A stretch of 64,000 bases of DNA from Planctomycetaceae bacterium (GCA_902630355.1 CACOUL010000004.1:1-64000), one strand, 5' to 3'; numbered from the stretch's first letter, positions 27,149 through 36,895 are shown. Notes: a model not told the origin generated them from the sequence alone. A program made the numbers and translations.

Positions 27149-28828
27149 GTGGAACTAGCTGTACTAGTCAAATTGCTCTTTAAACTTGTGGGCGGTTTGG
27201 GCATCTTCCTGCTCGGCATGAAATACATGTCGGACGGCATGCAAGCCGTTGCTGGTTCGCGTCTGCGCGGAATGATCAGCCTTGCGACCAATAACCGACT
27301 ATTGGCAACCGGCGTTGGAGTTGTCGTAACCTGTATCGTTCAATCAAGCTCGATCACCACCGTAATGGTTGTCGGTTTTGTGAACAGCGGGGTGATGCAA
27401 CTTGCCCAGGCGCTGGGGGTGATCATGGGCGCCAACATCGGCACTACCATTACCGGTTGGATTCTAGTGCTAAAAATTGGCAAGTATGGCTTGCCAATTT
27501 TGGGGGCAGCAGCAATCGCCTACCTCTTCTCCAAAGGAGATCGCTGGCGATTCTGGTCGATGGCTATTATGGGGATCGGGATGATCTTCTTTGGCCTCGA
27601 ACTCATGAAAGATGCCTGCAGCCTGATCAAAGAGCACCCGAGCTTCGAGAGTTGGTTTCAGAGTTTTCAAGCCGACGATTATTTTGGCGTCTTGGGCTGT
27701 GCCCTCATCGGATGCCTTCTCACCATCATGGTTCAATCGTCTTCAGCAACGCTAGGTATTACAATATCGCTGGCGTCACAGGGCGTGATCAGTTACCCCA
27801 CTGCGGCTGCCTTGGTTCTCGGTGAAAATATTGGCACGACGATAACTGCCTATCTGGCGTCGCTCGGAGCAACCACTAATGCGCGACGGGCCGCTTATTT
27901 CCACATCATCTTCAATCTGGTCGGCGTCCTATGGATTACGGCGATTTTCCATTGGTACATCGATCTCGTACAAGAGATCATTGGCGATGACGTCACTAAA
28001 GTGACTATGGTAGGAGGCAAACCAACTTACGATACCACGGCAACAATCGCTGCAACACACTCGATCTTCAACGTGACCAACACGCTCATCTTCCTTCCCT
28101 TTTTGCCGATCTTTGTAAAGCTGCTTACGAGATTTGTGCCGGCAAAGGCTTACAAAGAGAAACCACATCTCACCGATCTCGACATCCGAATCCTAGACAC
28201 TCCCTTGCTAGCGATCGAGCAATCGCAAAAAGAGATCGAGAAGATGGGGGATGGGTGCGCCAAAATGATGGGTTGGCTCAAAACCCTCTACGAACAAGAA
28301 GATCGAGATCTATCGCTAGGCGAAAGGCTGCAACATCGTGAGCGAGTACTCGATTCGGTCCACGATGAGCTTGCTGTTTTTATTACATCGCTACTATCAG
28401 GAAATGTGCCGCATGCAACGGCCGAAGAAGCACGACTCCAATTAAGAATGGCGGATGAATATGAATCTGTCAGTGACTATCTCGCCAATCTAGAGAAATT
28501 CGATCACAAACTATATGACAAAGAACTTCGATTCACAAAGTCACAAAGAAGTGATCTGCTTGAGTTGAACGGTCTTTTACAGCAGCATCTTGACATGGTC
28601 AACGATTCTCTCAAGCAACGAAACACGAATGTTATTACGAAGTTGGAAACCATTGGCAAACGAATACGCGACTTACTAAAATCGCTTCGTCGTAAACATC
28701 TCGATGCCCTTTCTAGCGGCAACATTCGACCGCAAGTGAGCGTCGCCTATCTCGCCGCGCTCAACGCTTACGCACGCGTGCGGGACCATTCTCGCAACAT
28801 TGCGGAAGCCGTGTCGGGTGAAAAGTGA
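27149..28828 (+). CDS. Na/Pi cotransporter family protein with C-terminal PhoU-like domain
   Basis: The product is 559 residues from GTG 27149, with GGGAG upstream. The transporter half (about residues 1-330) has two inverted repeats carrying the QSS motifs that bind sodium and phosphate: IVQSSSITTVMVVGFVNSG and IMVQSSSATLGITISLA, with MGANIGTTITGW and LGENIGTTITAYLAS. The last 200 residues are helical and PhoU-like (RMADEYESVSDYLANLEKFDHKL). This matches the bacterial NptA/YjbB type, which moves phosphate, often outward when internal levels are high. Location just after phoB ties it to the phosphate island. Confidence 0.9.
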   Translation: MELAVLVKLLFKLVGGLGIFLLGMKYMSDGMQAVAGSRLRGMISLATNNRLLATGVGVVVTCIVQSSSITTVMVVGFVNSGVMQLAQALGVIMGANIGTTITGWILVLKIGKYGLPILGAAAIAYLFSKGDRWRFWSMAIMGIGMIFFGLELMKDACSLIKEHPSFESWFQSFQADDYFGVLGCALIGCLLTIMVQSSSATLGITISLASQGVISYPTAAALVLGENIGTTITAYLASLGATTNARRAAYFHIIFNLVGVLWITAIFHWYIDLVQEIIGDDVTKVTMVGGKPTYDTTATIAATHSIFNVTNTLIFLPFLPIFVKLLTRFVPAKAYKEKPHLTDLDIRILDTPLLAIEQSQKEIEKMGDGCAKMMGWLKTLYEQEDRDLSLGERLQHRERVLDSVHDELAVFITSLLSGNVPHATAEEARLQLRMADEYESVSDYLANLEKFDHKLYDKELRFTKSQRSDLLELNGLLQQHLDMVNDSLKQRNTNVITKLETIGKRIRDLLKSLRRKHLDALSSGNIRPQVSVAYLAALNAYARVRDHSRNIAEAVSGEK

Positions 28829-28905
28829 CCCTTACCCTCACTGTGTGACTGAATAGCCGCATGTACCCGGAATCAACTGCCATCCTCCGCCACGGGAGCG
28901 GATCG

Positions 28906-29232
28906 CTAACCAAAGAGCGCAGCAGCAAAAAATAGCGGTGGGATCGAGCAGAGGAATAACGCACCCGCTATCATCACGCGCGGAATGTGGACTTCGGCAA
29001 CACGCACGGCGAACGGCAAAAAAATGAGTCCGAGTATGCCGGAAAACAGTGCCGTAAATGCGACGAGCACCGCCAGTGCCCGCAATGGGTCGGTGAGGGT
29101 AAAAAAGTAGTCGCAGGCCACCAACGCGATGGCAACCAGTTCACTCATCGCGGCGGTAAGTGTCGAAATGACCCAGCCCACCACAATCGCCCTGGAAAGG
29201 GGCGACGGTTCACTTGGTGGAATTTTGGACAT
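28906..29232 (-). CDS. Hypothetical three-helix membrane protein
   Basis: ATG 29232 has GAGGT six bases upstream and gives 108 residues; longer versions lack a better ribosome site. Hydrophobic helices lie near residues 16-41, 50-75 and 84-106. No family is recognised. It is on the strand opposite to the phosphate operon, downstream of the cysteine-rich gene, but a strong terminator separates the two, so it is probably read from its own or a read-through promoter. Confidence 0.6.
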   Translation of the reverse strand: MSKIPPSEPSPLSRAIVVGWVISTLTAAMSELVAIALVACDYFFTLTDPLRALAVLVAFTALFSGILGLIFLPFAVRVAEVHIPRVMIAGALFLCSIPPLFFAAALFG

Positions 29233-29252
29233 CGACATACCTCGAGAGCTCG

Positions 29253-29288
29253 AAAAAAAAGCGTGAGAGGCCAAATGGCCTCTCACGC
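29253..29288 (-). terminator. Strong intrinsic terminator behind the cysteine-rich gene
   Basis: A perfect 12-base stem, GCGTGAGAGGCC/GGCCTCTCACGC (29261-29272 and 29277-29288) with a four-base loop, is followed on the minus strand by eight T (29253-29260). Confidence 0.92.
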
Positions 29289-29316
29289 CATGAAATCAAA
29301 ACGCGAAAGATCACGC

Positions 29317-29760
29317 TTAGCAGCGATAGCTCGTCACGACAATATCGCCACACTTTTTGATCACGACCTTCACTTTATAGCCGCAACACCACTTGTAAAC
29401 GACCACACCCTTGCAGCAAACGCCGCAGCGATCTGTGACGCAGGGTTCACCCTTGCAGCAGGCTGGCAGGCAAATGGGAATGTCGTAGCAGGTCTTGCAA
29501 CAACACGGGTCGGCTACTTTCAGCGTCGTCTTGACCGGGGGTTCGCATCCGCAGCAGACTTTACGACAGCGACCACGCTGACGGTACGTAATGCAGGGTT
29601 CGGGACAGCAGGCTGCTTTTTCTTCACTCTCACAGGGCTTCGCTTCCGATGCTTCTGCAGCTTTTTCCTGCCCACCGTCTGCGGCGTCGGCGGTTGCCGG
29701 AATGGCCAACAGGCTGACCGCACACAGCATCAGAGACAACAAGATCCAATTCGTTTTCAT
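29317..29760 (-). CDS. Secreted cysteine-rich protein, planctomycete type
   Basis: ATG 29760 follows GAGGAG and gives 147 residues with a good signal peptide (ILLSLMLCAVSLLAIPATADA). The mature part of about 120 residues holds 23 cysteines, many as CC or CCC (CCPEPC, VCCGC, DPCCCKTCYD, GVCCKG, KWCCGY), with basic residues between. It is not a known metallothionein or ferredoxin by spacing. Dense Cys in an exported protein suggests a disulfide-linked envelope component or metal binding. It lies next to the phosphate porin gene, and a second cysteine-rich gene lies on the porin's other side. The 5' leader has two hairpins, GCAGCAC/GTGCTGC and TGGGGC/GCCCCA. Confidence 0.7.
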   Translation of the reverse strand: MKTNWILLSLMLCAVSLLAIPATADAADGGQEKAAEASEAKPCESEEKAACCPEPCITYRQRGRCRKVCCGCEPPVKTTLKVADPCCCKTCYDIPICLPACCKGEPCVTDRCGVCCKGVVVYKWCCGYKVKVVIKKCGDIVVTSYRC

Positions 29761-30279
29761 AACAGTTACACTCTCCTCAAAGGGGTCGGGCAGCACCACC
29801 GTGTGCTGCGAGGCGGGAATGGGGCTCAGACGCCCCATCTGATTTCATTCCCCAGAGTGTAGCCCAAGCAAATCACCTTGTTTACCCCACCCGCAAAGTC
29901 TCACAAAAGCGGGTCAATTATGCATGCACACTTATTGATCCAGCTTGTGTGCTAGCACTCTTTTACCCAGCTTCCGCCGCACGAGTCGGGGGCATTGCGG
30001 CACGGGCGATCGCAACGCTTCTTCAAGCTTCTGAGCCGCATTTCGCCCCCCCACCCTGAGAGGGCAAGACCGCACCGTATCGGTGGAATTGATGCATAAA
30101 CGTGCATTTTTAAGGAATTATGAAGTTTTTTTTTTTGGAAATCCTGATCAAGCAGAATGTCAAACTTTGCCGATTTTAACGGTTGTAGCGGCTATCTGAT
30201 CACAGGCGGCATATGACGCTCAGTATTGAATTGTGATTCTCTCAGTCCCCAATCTCCCGAAGACTCATTTGCAATCCAG
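29761..30279. other. 519-base gap between divergent cysteine-rich and porin genes
   Basis: It must hold both promoters. Seen are two leader hairpins next to the cysteine-rich gene, a GCACAC/GTGTGC inverted repeat near 29925-29950, a small ATGCA/TGCAT stem followed by TTTT near 30093-30112, and a long T run near 30125-30138. I find no clear TTCACA-type Pho box and no convincing -35/-10 pair. Confidence 0.5.
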
Positions 30280-31857
30280 ATGAAACAAAGCATTAGTTTG
30301 AAATTCCTGCGAGATCTTTGGCGGCCGTTGGGGCCATTGGTTGGCCTTCTCGTCGTGGTCGCATTTTGCCGCGGTCTCTCAGCCCAGGAGAATGAGCTTC
30401 AAGAACTCGACGACCCCGACACCCTCGTACGGCAACTCGAGGTACCGGCTGTGGCGAGCGATATTTCCGGATTCAGCCGGGAGAGCGAGCCGCTTGCACT
30501 TGCGAATCTCCCGACAAGCAAGCCAGAGGGGGTTGCCGTAAGCAACGTGTCCCTGACGAGCCTGCTTGAGAGAATCGAAGCGCTCGAGGCTCAGGCAGAA
30601 TCGGCAGACAAGTTGTCCGACGACGTGGTCGAGATCGACATCGTCAAAAAACCGAAGATCAAAATCTTTGGTCGTGCCATGCTGGACTATTGGGCGTTTC
30701 CCTCAAATTCTCCGCTGGTGAACTGGGTGGGTGGTAATTATCCGAATAATCCTCGGGCCTTCATCGGATTTCGTCGTTTGCGACTCGGAGCCAAAGGCCA
30801 GGCCTTTGAGAACATGGAATACAAAATCCAGATGGAGTTCGCTCAGCCCGATCAGATCACCTTCAAGGATGCCTACCTCGGTTGGCTGAATCTTCCCTGG
30901 AATGACAAAATTTTAATCGGCAACCAGAAGCGACCTTATGGACTCGCGCACCTGGACAGTAGTCGTTACATGGTCTTTATGGAACGGCCGTTTGTGGTTG
31001 ATGCCTTCAATAATGATGCACGTCGATTGGGTGTCGAAGCCTACGGCTACTCCGAGAACGAGCGATGGAATTGGCGATACGGTGGATTCGACATGCAGAA
31101 TATTGCGAAGGTTGGCCGTATCTATTCCAACAAATTCGAGCCCGAAGCGGCCGGTCGGATTGCCAATACGATTTGGTACGACGAGATGTCGGATGGTCGT
31201 GGTTACGCTCACTGGGCGCTCTCCGGAGCGGTATGTTTCCCGAATGGCACGGCCACCTCGGCACGATTTAAAACTCGCCCGGAGGCATACTCAGAAACGA
31301 GTTGGTTCGATACGGGACAAATCGCCAATGGAGAAACCTATCAACTTGGCGGCGTGGAAGGCGTACTGAATGTAAATCAACTTTCGGTCGTCGGCGAATA
31401 CATGGGGGTCACCATGCAGCGAACCGGCCAATCCAGTCTCAACTTCCATGGTGGGTACGTGTATGTCGCCTATTGGCTTACCAATGACTACTCACCATGG
31501 AATCGTCAGCGCGGCGTGCTGGGACGCACCAAGCCGAATGAAAATTTCTTCATCGTGCGTACCGATCAAGGTCGCCAAAGGGGCTGGGGTGCCTGGCAGA
31601 TCGCAGGACGCTTTTCTCGAGGCGATTTCAGCGACCAGGGAATCCAAGGCGGTGTCGGTCAGAGTTTTGGTCTTGCTCTCAACTGGTGGTGGAATCCTTA
31701 CGCCCGTATGCAATTCAACTACATCAACGGTTCAATCACCGATCGCAACACCAACACGAGTCGTGGCGGTCCCTCCGGGGGCAATCAAATCGCCACCATC
31801 GGTACGACAAGCGGAAGCTACAACTGTTTCGGAACCCAGTTCATGATCGACTGGTAA
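30280..31857 (+). CDS. Phosphate-selective porin (OprO/OprP family)
   Basis: ATG 30280 gives 525 residues with a long signal peptide (GPLVGLLVVVAFCRGLSAQ). After a linker with a short coiled coil (SLLERIEALEAQAE), the barrel begins at KIFGRAMLDYWAF and has the family patterns RRLRLGAKGQAFENMEYKIQMEF, FKDAYLGWLNLPW, LIGNQKRPYGLAHLDSSRYMVFMERP and the C-terminal NYINGSITD and final strand ending DW. OprO/P porins form outer-membrane trimers that favour phosphate or polyphosphate. The coiled coil before the barrel may touch the cell wall. Its place beside pst and phoB fits an outer-membrane step of phosphate uptake. Confidence 0.88.
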   Translation: MKQSISLKFLRDLWRPLGPLVGLLVVVAFCRGLSAQENELQELDDPDTLVRQLEVPAVASDISGFSRESEPLALANLPTSKPEGVAVSNVSLTSLLERIEALEAQAESADKLSDDVVEIDIVKKPKIKIFGRAMLDYWAFPSNSPLVNWVGGNYPNNPRAFIGFRRLRLGAKGQAFENMEYKIQMEFAQPDQITFKDAYLGWLNLPWNDKILIGNQKRPYGLAHLDSSRYMVFMERPFVVDAFNNDARRLGVEAYGYSENERWNWRYGGFDMQNIAKVGRIYSNKFEPEAAGRIANTIWYDEMSDGRGYAHWALSGAVCFPNGTATSARFKTRPEAYSETSWFDTGQIANGETYQLGGVEGVLNVNQLSVVGEYMGVTMQRTGQSSLNFHGGYVYVAYWLTNDYSPWNRQRGVLGRTKPNENFFIVRTDQGRQRGWGAWQIAGRFSRGDFSDQGIQGGVGQSFGLALNWWWNPYARMQFNYINGSITDRNTNTSRGGPSGGNQIATIGTTSGSYNCFGTQFMIDW

Positions 31858-31889
31858 AACTCAATTGCACTTTTTCAAAGAATCAACCA

Positions 31890-32450
31890 ATGAATAGTGA
31901 ACCATATCGGCCGAGACAGTCTTCGCACCCACAGGGTCGTAAACTGTTGTTTTGCTTTCTATTGCTTGCAACTTGCATCTCGCTCATAGCATCAACTCAA
32001 GCCGCTACCGCAGCACCCTGCGATTGTTTGAGCGAATGCACCACCTGCTGTCCCCAATGTAAAGTCGAGATAAAGAAAGAGGCTGTAAAAAAGCATTTCT
32101 ATACGGTCGAGTGCAAAACCATCTGCATCCCCAGGGTCACGTGTCCCTGGGAGAAACCGTGCGAAAGAATTTGCGATGGGACGTGTCCTTCGGATTGCTG
32201 CACATGCCCCTTTCCCTGCAAAGGCGCACGTACCCGTAAAGTAAAAGTGATTCGTAAATTCGAGTATGAATGTGAAAAATGCAAGTACAAATGGACTCCC
32301 ACGTGCTCCGGGGACGACTGTGATGGTGCGAGTTGCACCGCTGCACCAGGCACAACGAGCAAAGAAAATATCGTCCCTCCATCGCCACCGACCGCAGATC
32401 GTTCGGCACGGATTTCCGACTTCTTCAACTTCATTCCCCTGTGGAAATAG
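31890..32450 (+). CDS. Second secreted cysteine-rich protein, planctomycete type
   Basis: ATG 31890 gives 186 residues; the longer frame starting at 31686 lies inside the porin gene. A signal peptide (LLFCFLLLATCISLIASTQAA) precedes a domain of about 100 residues with 21 cysteines, including CTTCCPQCK, VECKTICIPRVTC, CDGTCPSDCCTCPFPCKG and YECEKCKYKW. The tail is Pro/Ser-rich and ends FFNFIPLWK. It starts 32 bases after the porin gene, so both are probably one transcript. It resembles the protein at 29317 in style but not closely in spacing. Confidence 0.7.
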   Translation: MNSEPYRPRQSSHPQGRKLLFCFLLLATCISLIASTQAATAAPCDCLSECTTCCPQCKVEIKKEAVKKHFYTVECKTICIPRVTCPWEKPCERICDGTCPSDCCTCPFPCKGARTRKVKVIRKFEYECEKCKYKWTPTCSGDDCDGASCTAAPGTTSKENIVPPSPPTADRSARISDFFNFIPLWK

Positions 32451-32516
32451 ACTCCTGTGCCCAAAAAATATCGTTTACGGTTTGCGGCACATGGTCCTCA
32501 CTGCTCGTACACGATT

Positions 32517-32522
32517 TATAAT
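32517..32522 (+). promoter_or_regulatory. Perfect TATAAT -10 element before the MFS gene
   Basis: TATAAT lies 42 bases before the start codon at 32564. No good -35 box sits at the right distance, so this is only a partial promoter call. Confidence 0.35.
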
Positions 32523-32563
32523 AGGATGCAGTTGTAAATCGCGAAGCAAGCTGGGGATGGTAG

Positions 32564-33844
32564 ATGCCTAAAGGAAGTACGACGCGGTGGAACTTTCGCG
32601 TTCTGCTCGGACAGGGTATCTTACTTGACGTCAGTCAAACGCTTTCCAGCCCTCGGTTGGTACTGCCCTTTCTCTATATTTCGTTCGGTGCCCCAGCCAT
32701 CTTTGCCGGGCTATTGATCCCTATCGTGCAGCTTGCGCGAATGATCGGGCAAATCGTCTCAGCGCCCTTCATTTCGGCTGCCGAAATCTGCAAATGGTAT
32801 ATGAGCCTCGGCATTCTCACCGCAACAACTGCGCTGATCGTGGTCGCCTTAACCGCCGATACGGCTGAGGATGCAAAGCACTTTGTCGTTTTAACGGTGA
32901 TTTTTCTGAGTGTTGCCGCCATTATCGGTCTTGGCCAAGGCCTGAGCCGGCTGGCATTTCAAAACATGCTCGGCTACGTGGTACCGCGCAAACTTCGACG
33001 AAACTTACTCTTTTCCCAAACCGGGATCAGTGGGCTCTTGGCGATCATACTTGCGTGGGCAAGTCAGAAATTTTATTTAGGCGCGGCAGGCGAGGAAGCT
33101 GAAGAACATCTGGCACTCCTCTGGGCAGGCATTGCGGTAGCTGTCCTCTCGGGTTTTTTGAGTATGTTGGTCCGGGAATCTGCCGTTGCCGAAAAAAAAG
33201 TAAGGCCAGCAACCGGCAAAGAGAAAAAAAGCATCCTCGCCACACTTCGCGAGGGCATTAATCACGTGAAGCAAGTCGATTGGTTCCGGCAGTTTATCAT
33301 CGCTCGGATTCTCTTTCTTTCAATTGAATTAGCGATGCCGTTTTATGCGATTATCGCTGCGCAAGAGCACGAAAAAACAGAAGATGCCCTCGGTAGTTTT
33401 GTAATCGCAACCAGCCTGGGACTGATGATTGGGGGCTTTTTCTGGCAGCGATTGTCGCCCTGGCCGTTGAGGCGGATCATGGGTCTTGGCGGTATCATCG
33501 CTTTTGTTGCTGCAATGATCGCGTTATTCAGTCACGAGGTTGATCCGAGTGAAAGAAGCCTCTGGCTGTATTATGTCTTTTTTCTGATCGCACTCGCCGA
33601 TCAGGGAGTGGCTTCCACACGGAAAATTTATGTAGCCACCCTCGCGAGTGCGGAAACACGGCCTTACTATATTGCCGTGAGCGATACGCTGGTCGGTGCC
33701 GCGGCCGTTCTCTTTGCATTTTTTCTCGGGGCACTCGCCCACTTCCAGCATGCCCTGTGGCCCATCTTGGTGCTGGCTGGCCTCAATGCTCTGGCTGCCC
33801 TCTACGCGATGCGACTCAAACCGATTCCGGCGGACGCCGATTGA
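32564..33844 (+). CDS. MFS-type transporter
   Basis: The product is 426 residues with about 12 hydrophobic helices and the charged central loop (REGINHVKQVDWFRQF) usual for the major facilitator superfamily. I see no strong subfamily motif; weak similarity to permeases with a YISFGAPAIFAG start does not fix a substrate. It closes the phosphate island on the right, but a link to phosphate is only positional. The next gene (carA) is convergent. Confidence 0.7.
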   Translation: MPKGSTTRWNFRVLLGQGILLDVSQTLSSPRLVLPFLYISFGAPAIFAGLLIPIVQLARMIGQIVSAPFISAAEICKWYMSLGILTATTALIVVALTADTAEDAKHFVVLTVIFLSVAAIIGLGQGLSRLAFQNMLGYVVPRKLRRNLLFSQTGISGLLAIILAWASQKFYLGAAGEEAEEHLALLWAGIAVAVLSGFLSMLVRESAVAEKKVRPATGKEKKSILATLREGINHVKQVDWFRQFIIARILFLSIELAMPFYAIIAAQEHEKTEDALGSFVIATSLGLMIGGFFWQRLSPWPLRRIMGLGGIIAFVAAMIALFSHEVDPSERSLWLYYVFFLIALADQGVASTRKIYVATLASAETRPYYIAVSDTLVGAAAVLFAFFLGALAHFQHALWPILVLAGLNALAALYAMRLKPIPADAD

Positions 33845-33903
33845 AACTGCCTTCGGCTCCCTTCACCGGTCGGCGCCGACCTAGCCGTAAGAATGAAAGC
33901 CGC

Positions 33904-35025
33904 TTAGAGCAGCGAGGCAAAGCGATCAAAAAGATAGTCGCTATCGTGGGGTCCTGCCGAAGCTTCCGGATGATACTGAACGCTGAAGGCAGGCAATTCG
34001 CGATGCCGTACGCCCTCGATCGTTCCATCGTTGAGGTTCCGATGCGTCACCTCAAGTTCCCCGGGAAGACTCTCTTCGGAGACTGCGAAGCCGTGATTTT
34101 GTGATGTGATCTCGACGCGAGACGTCTCCAGATTTTGCACCGGCTGGTTGGCCCCGCGATGACCAAACTTGAGTTTGTAGGTTTCCGCCCCACACGCAAG
34201 CGAAAGGAGTTGGTGACCGAGACAAATCCCAAAAATCGGTTTCTCGCCCAATAAGTCACGTATCGTTTGTATCGACTGCGTTAACGGCTCCGGGTCGCCC
34301 GGCCCGTTGGAAAGAAAAATACCGTCTGGTTTTTCCGCAAGAATCTCCTCCTTGGAGGCAGACCCCGGCAGCACCGTGACCCGAAACCCTCGACTCGCCA
34401 GATGTCGGGGAATATTCCATTTCATTCCAAAGTCCAGTGCCACAATATGTCCGTTCGAATCGCTGGCTGTATCCTCAGACCCGGGAAGCGTCGACCACTC
34501 ACTCAACACCTGATCCCAGCGGACTGCCTCGGTCGGCATCACTTCCTGCACCAGATCGCGACCCACCAGTCCCGGGCTCGCCTGGGCTTTGGCTACCAGG
34601 CTTTCGTTATCCAGGTCGACTGTGGAGAGCACGCCCTTCATTGCGCCTTCGCGACGGATCCGACGGACCAACGCGCGGGTGTCGATTCCTTCGATCGCGA
34701 CAACACCCCATTTTTCCAGATAGGTGGGAAGATCTTCGCTCGCTCTAAAATTGCTGTAGATCAAACTGTTCTCGCGAACGATGAAACCGGAGAGATGGGG
34801 TTTTGCACTCTCTCGATCTTCCTCATTCACACCATAATTACCGATCAACGGATACGTCATGGTAACGATCTGACCGCGGTAACTCGGATCGGTTAAAATT
34901 TCCTGATAACCGGTCATGGAGGTATTAAAGCAGACCTCTCCGTCAACTTCCCCCTCAGCTCCGAAACTGCTGCCTTCAAAAACGGTCCCGTCTTCGAGCG
35001 CGAGTTTGGCTTTCCGGCTGTCCAC
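33904..35025 (-). CDS. carA: Carbamoyl-phosphate synthase small (glutaminase) subunit
   Basis: GTG 35025, preceded by GAAGAGGGGG, gives 373 residues; a TTG at 35079 would add an untypical tail. The N-terminal half carries [33 protein letters not shown], and the C-terminal class I amidotransferase domain carries [25 protein letters not shown] with the catalytic Cys, HRGANQPV and [12 protein letters not shown] with the catalytic His. It releases ammonia from glutamine for the large subunit CarB in arginine and pyrimidine synthesis. carB is not in the window. Confidence 0.96.
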   Translation of the reverse strand: MDSRKAKLALEDGTVFEGSSFGAEGEVDGEVCFNTSMTGYQEILTDPSYRGQIVTMTYPLIGNYGVNEEDRESAKPHLSGFIVRENSLIYSNFRASEDLPTYLEKWGVVAIEGIDTRALVRRIRREGAMKGVLSTVDLDNESLVAKAQASPGLVGRDLVQEVMPTEAVRWDQVLSEWSTLPGSEDTASDSNGHIVALDFGMKWNIPRHLASRGFRVTVLPGSASKEEILAEKPDGIFLSNGPGDPEPLTQSIQTIRDLLGEKPIFGICLGHQLLSLACGAETYKLKFGHRGANQPVQNLETSRVEITSQNHGFAVSEESLPGELEVTHRNLNDGTIEGVRHRELPAFSVQYHPEASAGPHDSDYLFDRFASLL

Positions 35026-35223
35026 TACAGCAACCCCCTCTTCGTGTATTGTTTTGCTCTTGTCCGCCCTACGCGGCAACTCTGAGTACCGTCTGTGAGC
35101 AATGTCAAACCGTACGGCTTATACCGCAATTAGATGCCCTTTTTTCCTCTTTTATGCAATTTTATCCTCGGCTATCCGCAGCGAGTTAAGTTCTAGCACC
35201 GATAGCACCGATAGGAGTGTTAC

Positions 35224-35312
35224 GGCTGTGGGTCTCCGAATTTCCAACCGTTGGTATTTCGGACAGCCAATTGGAGAGTTCCTGTCCCGGCGAGCAGGAA
35301 CTCTCTTTTTTT
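35224..35312 (+). ncRNA. Candidate structured small RNA ending at a strong terminator
   Basis: On the plus strand a nested stem forms: GGCTGT (35224-35229) with ACAGCC (35263-35268), CCGAA (35236-35240) with TTCGG (35258-35262), and CCAA with TTGG at the tip. Five bases later comes the terminator hairpin at 35274-35312. No gene on the plus strand precedes it for over a kilobase. The 5' end and promoter are not clear. Confidence 0.45.
35274..35312 (+). terminator. Strong intrinsic terminator on the plus strand without an upstream gene
   Basis: GAGAGTTCCTG (35274-35284) pairs perfectly with CAGGAACTCTC (35295-35305) and is followed by seven T (35306-35312). Both flanking genes run on the minus strand. 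Confidence 0.9.
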
Positions 35313-35401
35313 ATAGCCTCAGCGCCAGCGACGGGCATAAAACCGGGCCCAGTATACGACCTCTGAACCACATTCCTAGACCCTTCGTCGCTTCTGAGCC
35401 A

Positions 35402-36895
35402 TTATCCGGCTCGCAAACCTCGATCGACTTGATCTTGGTCTCGCAAATAAACGGCCAGGACCGACTCAAACATCTCTCCGCTGATTTTCCAGGCCGGGCT
35501 CTCGTCCGTATGGGCGTTGCCATGCTCGATCAGAAGACGGTACATGAACTTAAATAAATGACGGGGCACGCGTAGATCGCGAAAAGCTTTCACTAGACGC
35601 TCTTCGGTCATACCCTCCTCAAACCAGTTGGCCAGCAAAGGCGTTTCGCCCGCTTCTGCGCACGCCCGCAATCGGGAAGAAGCCACATCGTAGAGCGCCT
35701 CTCCGGTCCATTCCAAGGACGGGATCATGTTTTGCTTATCGAGCCTGGCCCGCTGGAAGAAATCGCGATCCTCACGGTCCAGAAATTCGGCCACCTCGAT
35801 CGGCAAGAGCAGTTTGAATCCGATCCCCGGATGCTTGAGCAATTTGTTATCCAGAAGAGGCCAGAGAAAAGCCTGCATCAGATCGGCTCGGCCGTTGATC
35901 AGATGGGGTTCGTCGATGCGGTCAACTAAAACAGCAATGCCCGTAAATCCCAACGATTGCAAAATCCCTTGTAATTTTCTTAGCAATTCGAAGCGGTCAT
36001 CGGTTCGATCTTTGTTGGGAAGTGGTTGGCCTTCCAATTCGGAAGGCGAAAAATCCAGTAGCAACTGCGCGAGGGCTCGCTTTTGGCTCGGAATGACCCG
36101 CAAATGCCGGGCGACTCCATACGCCCGCAAGAAACTTTTCCCCATACGATAAGCCCGAGGAAACAACCCAGCCACGATCGCAATGTAGGGCCAAGGGCTA
36201 TTGAGTGCGCTGAGACCTGATTGCCACCCCTGAGAAAAAATAATCGCAAGGACCACGATCGGTACCATGAAACAGAGAGCCAAATCCCATCGCCTCCACC
36301 AAGTGCGGAACCGCAACCGTCGTCGCAAACGATGCCAGCGACCTTTGAATGTTTCGGCGGTCGAGCGGTCGTAACAAGCAGCCAGGAGCAGGAGGTCTCT
36401 CGCTTGGTTGCGGTCCAGTGCCTTCAAATCGACCTCGACAGGAAATTCCTGTCGTGAAGTCACAGGGGATAAAATTCCATCGACCAATCGTGTGGTCCCG
36501 AGAGACAAAATGGCGTCGACATGATCCCATAGTTTCCACTCGCCGAGCACGCGATCGGGTTTCCGTCGCCTCGATGGCAGAGTTTCACAAAAGCGATCTA
36601 AAAAAGGATTGAAATCGACGTAATCGATCACAAAAACGCGATCTCGTGGATGCTTGAGGTTATGAAGAAGCAGGTGCTCCACCATTTGCAACCGCATCGC
36701 GGTTTTGCCCGAACCTTTTTCACCAAAGACGATGGACGTGGACGGATCTGAAGGGCTTCCGAAGATTTTTTCCCACGCAGGGTGGAACGTGTCTCGAAGG
36801 CAATGCTCCTTGAACACCCGATCGGTCTGCGCATCCTCTTCGACGAATGGATTCGTCGTGAGTGAGTGGTGGGACAGAAAACGCTGAATGTTCAT
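35402..36895 (-). CDS. Membrane-inserted P-loop ATPase (KAP-like)
   Basis: ATG 36895, after CAGGGGA, gives 497 residues. Walker A GEKGSGKT is at 58-65. Between it and a Walker B-like AVLVDRIDEPH (about 322-331) lie two hydrophobic helices (about 204-222 and 235-247). A P-loop domain interrupted by membrane helices is the layout of KAP-family NTPases, some of which act in phage exclusion or membrane complexes. The last 150 residues are helical and AAA-like. It starts 20 bases after the GYF/zinc-ribbon gene, so the two are probably co-expressed. The KAP link is from architecture, not a search. Confidence 0.6.
   Translation of the reverse strand: MNIQRFLSHHSLTTNPFVEEDAQTDRVFKEHCLRDTFHPAWEKIFGSPSDPSTSIVFGEKGSGKTAMRLQMVEHLLLHNLKHPRDRVFVIDYVDFNPFLDRFCETLPSRRRKPDRVLGEWKLWDHVDAILSLGTTRLVDGILSPVTSRQEFPVEVDLKALDRNQARDLLLLAACYDRSTAETFKGRWHRLRRRLRFRTWWRRWDLALCFMVPIVVLAIIFSQGWQSGLSALNSPWPYIAIVAGLFPRAYRMGKSFLRAYGVARHLRVIPSQKRALAQLLLDFSPSELEGQPLPNKDRTDDRFELLRKLQGILQSLGFTGIAVLVDRIDEPHLINGRADLMQAFLWPLLDNKLLKHPGIGFKLLLPIEVAEFLDREDRDFFQRARLDKQNMIPSLEWTGEALYDVASSRLRACAEAGETPLLANWFEEGMTEERLVKAFRDLRVPRHLFKFMYRLLIEHGNAHTDESPAWKISGEMFESVLAVYLRDQDQVDRGLRAG

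Larger units (their letters stand above)
35026..35401. other. 376-base gap between carA and the membrane ATPase gene
   Basis: It holds the carA leader and promoter (minus strand), a 9-base tandem TAGCACCGA near 35193-35210, and a plus-strand hairpin array with a terminator listed separately. No convincing open frame is present. Confidence 0.6.

Noticed and set aside
35224-35312. 6S, SRP or RNase P RNA identity for the orphan structured region
   Set aside because: The SRP core and RNase P conserved segments are absent and the structured part is too short; no known class could be assigned.
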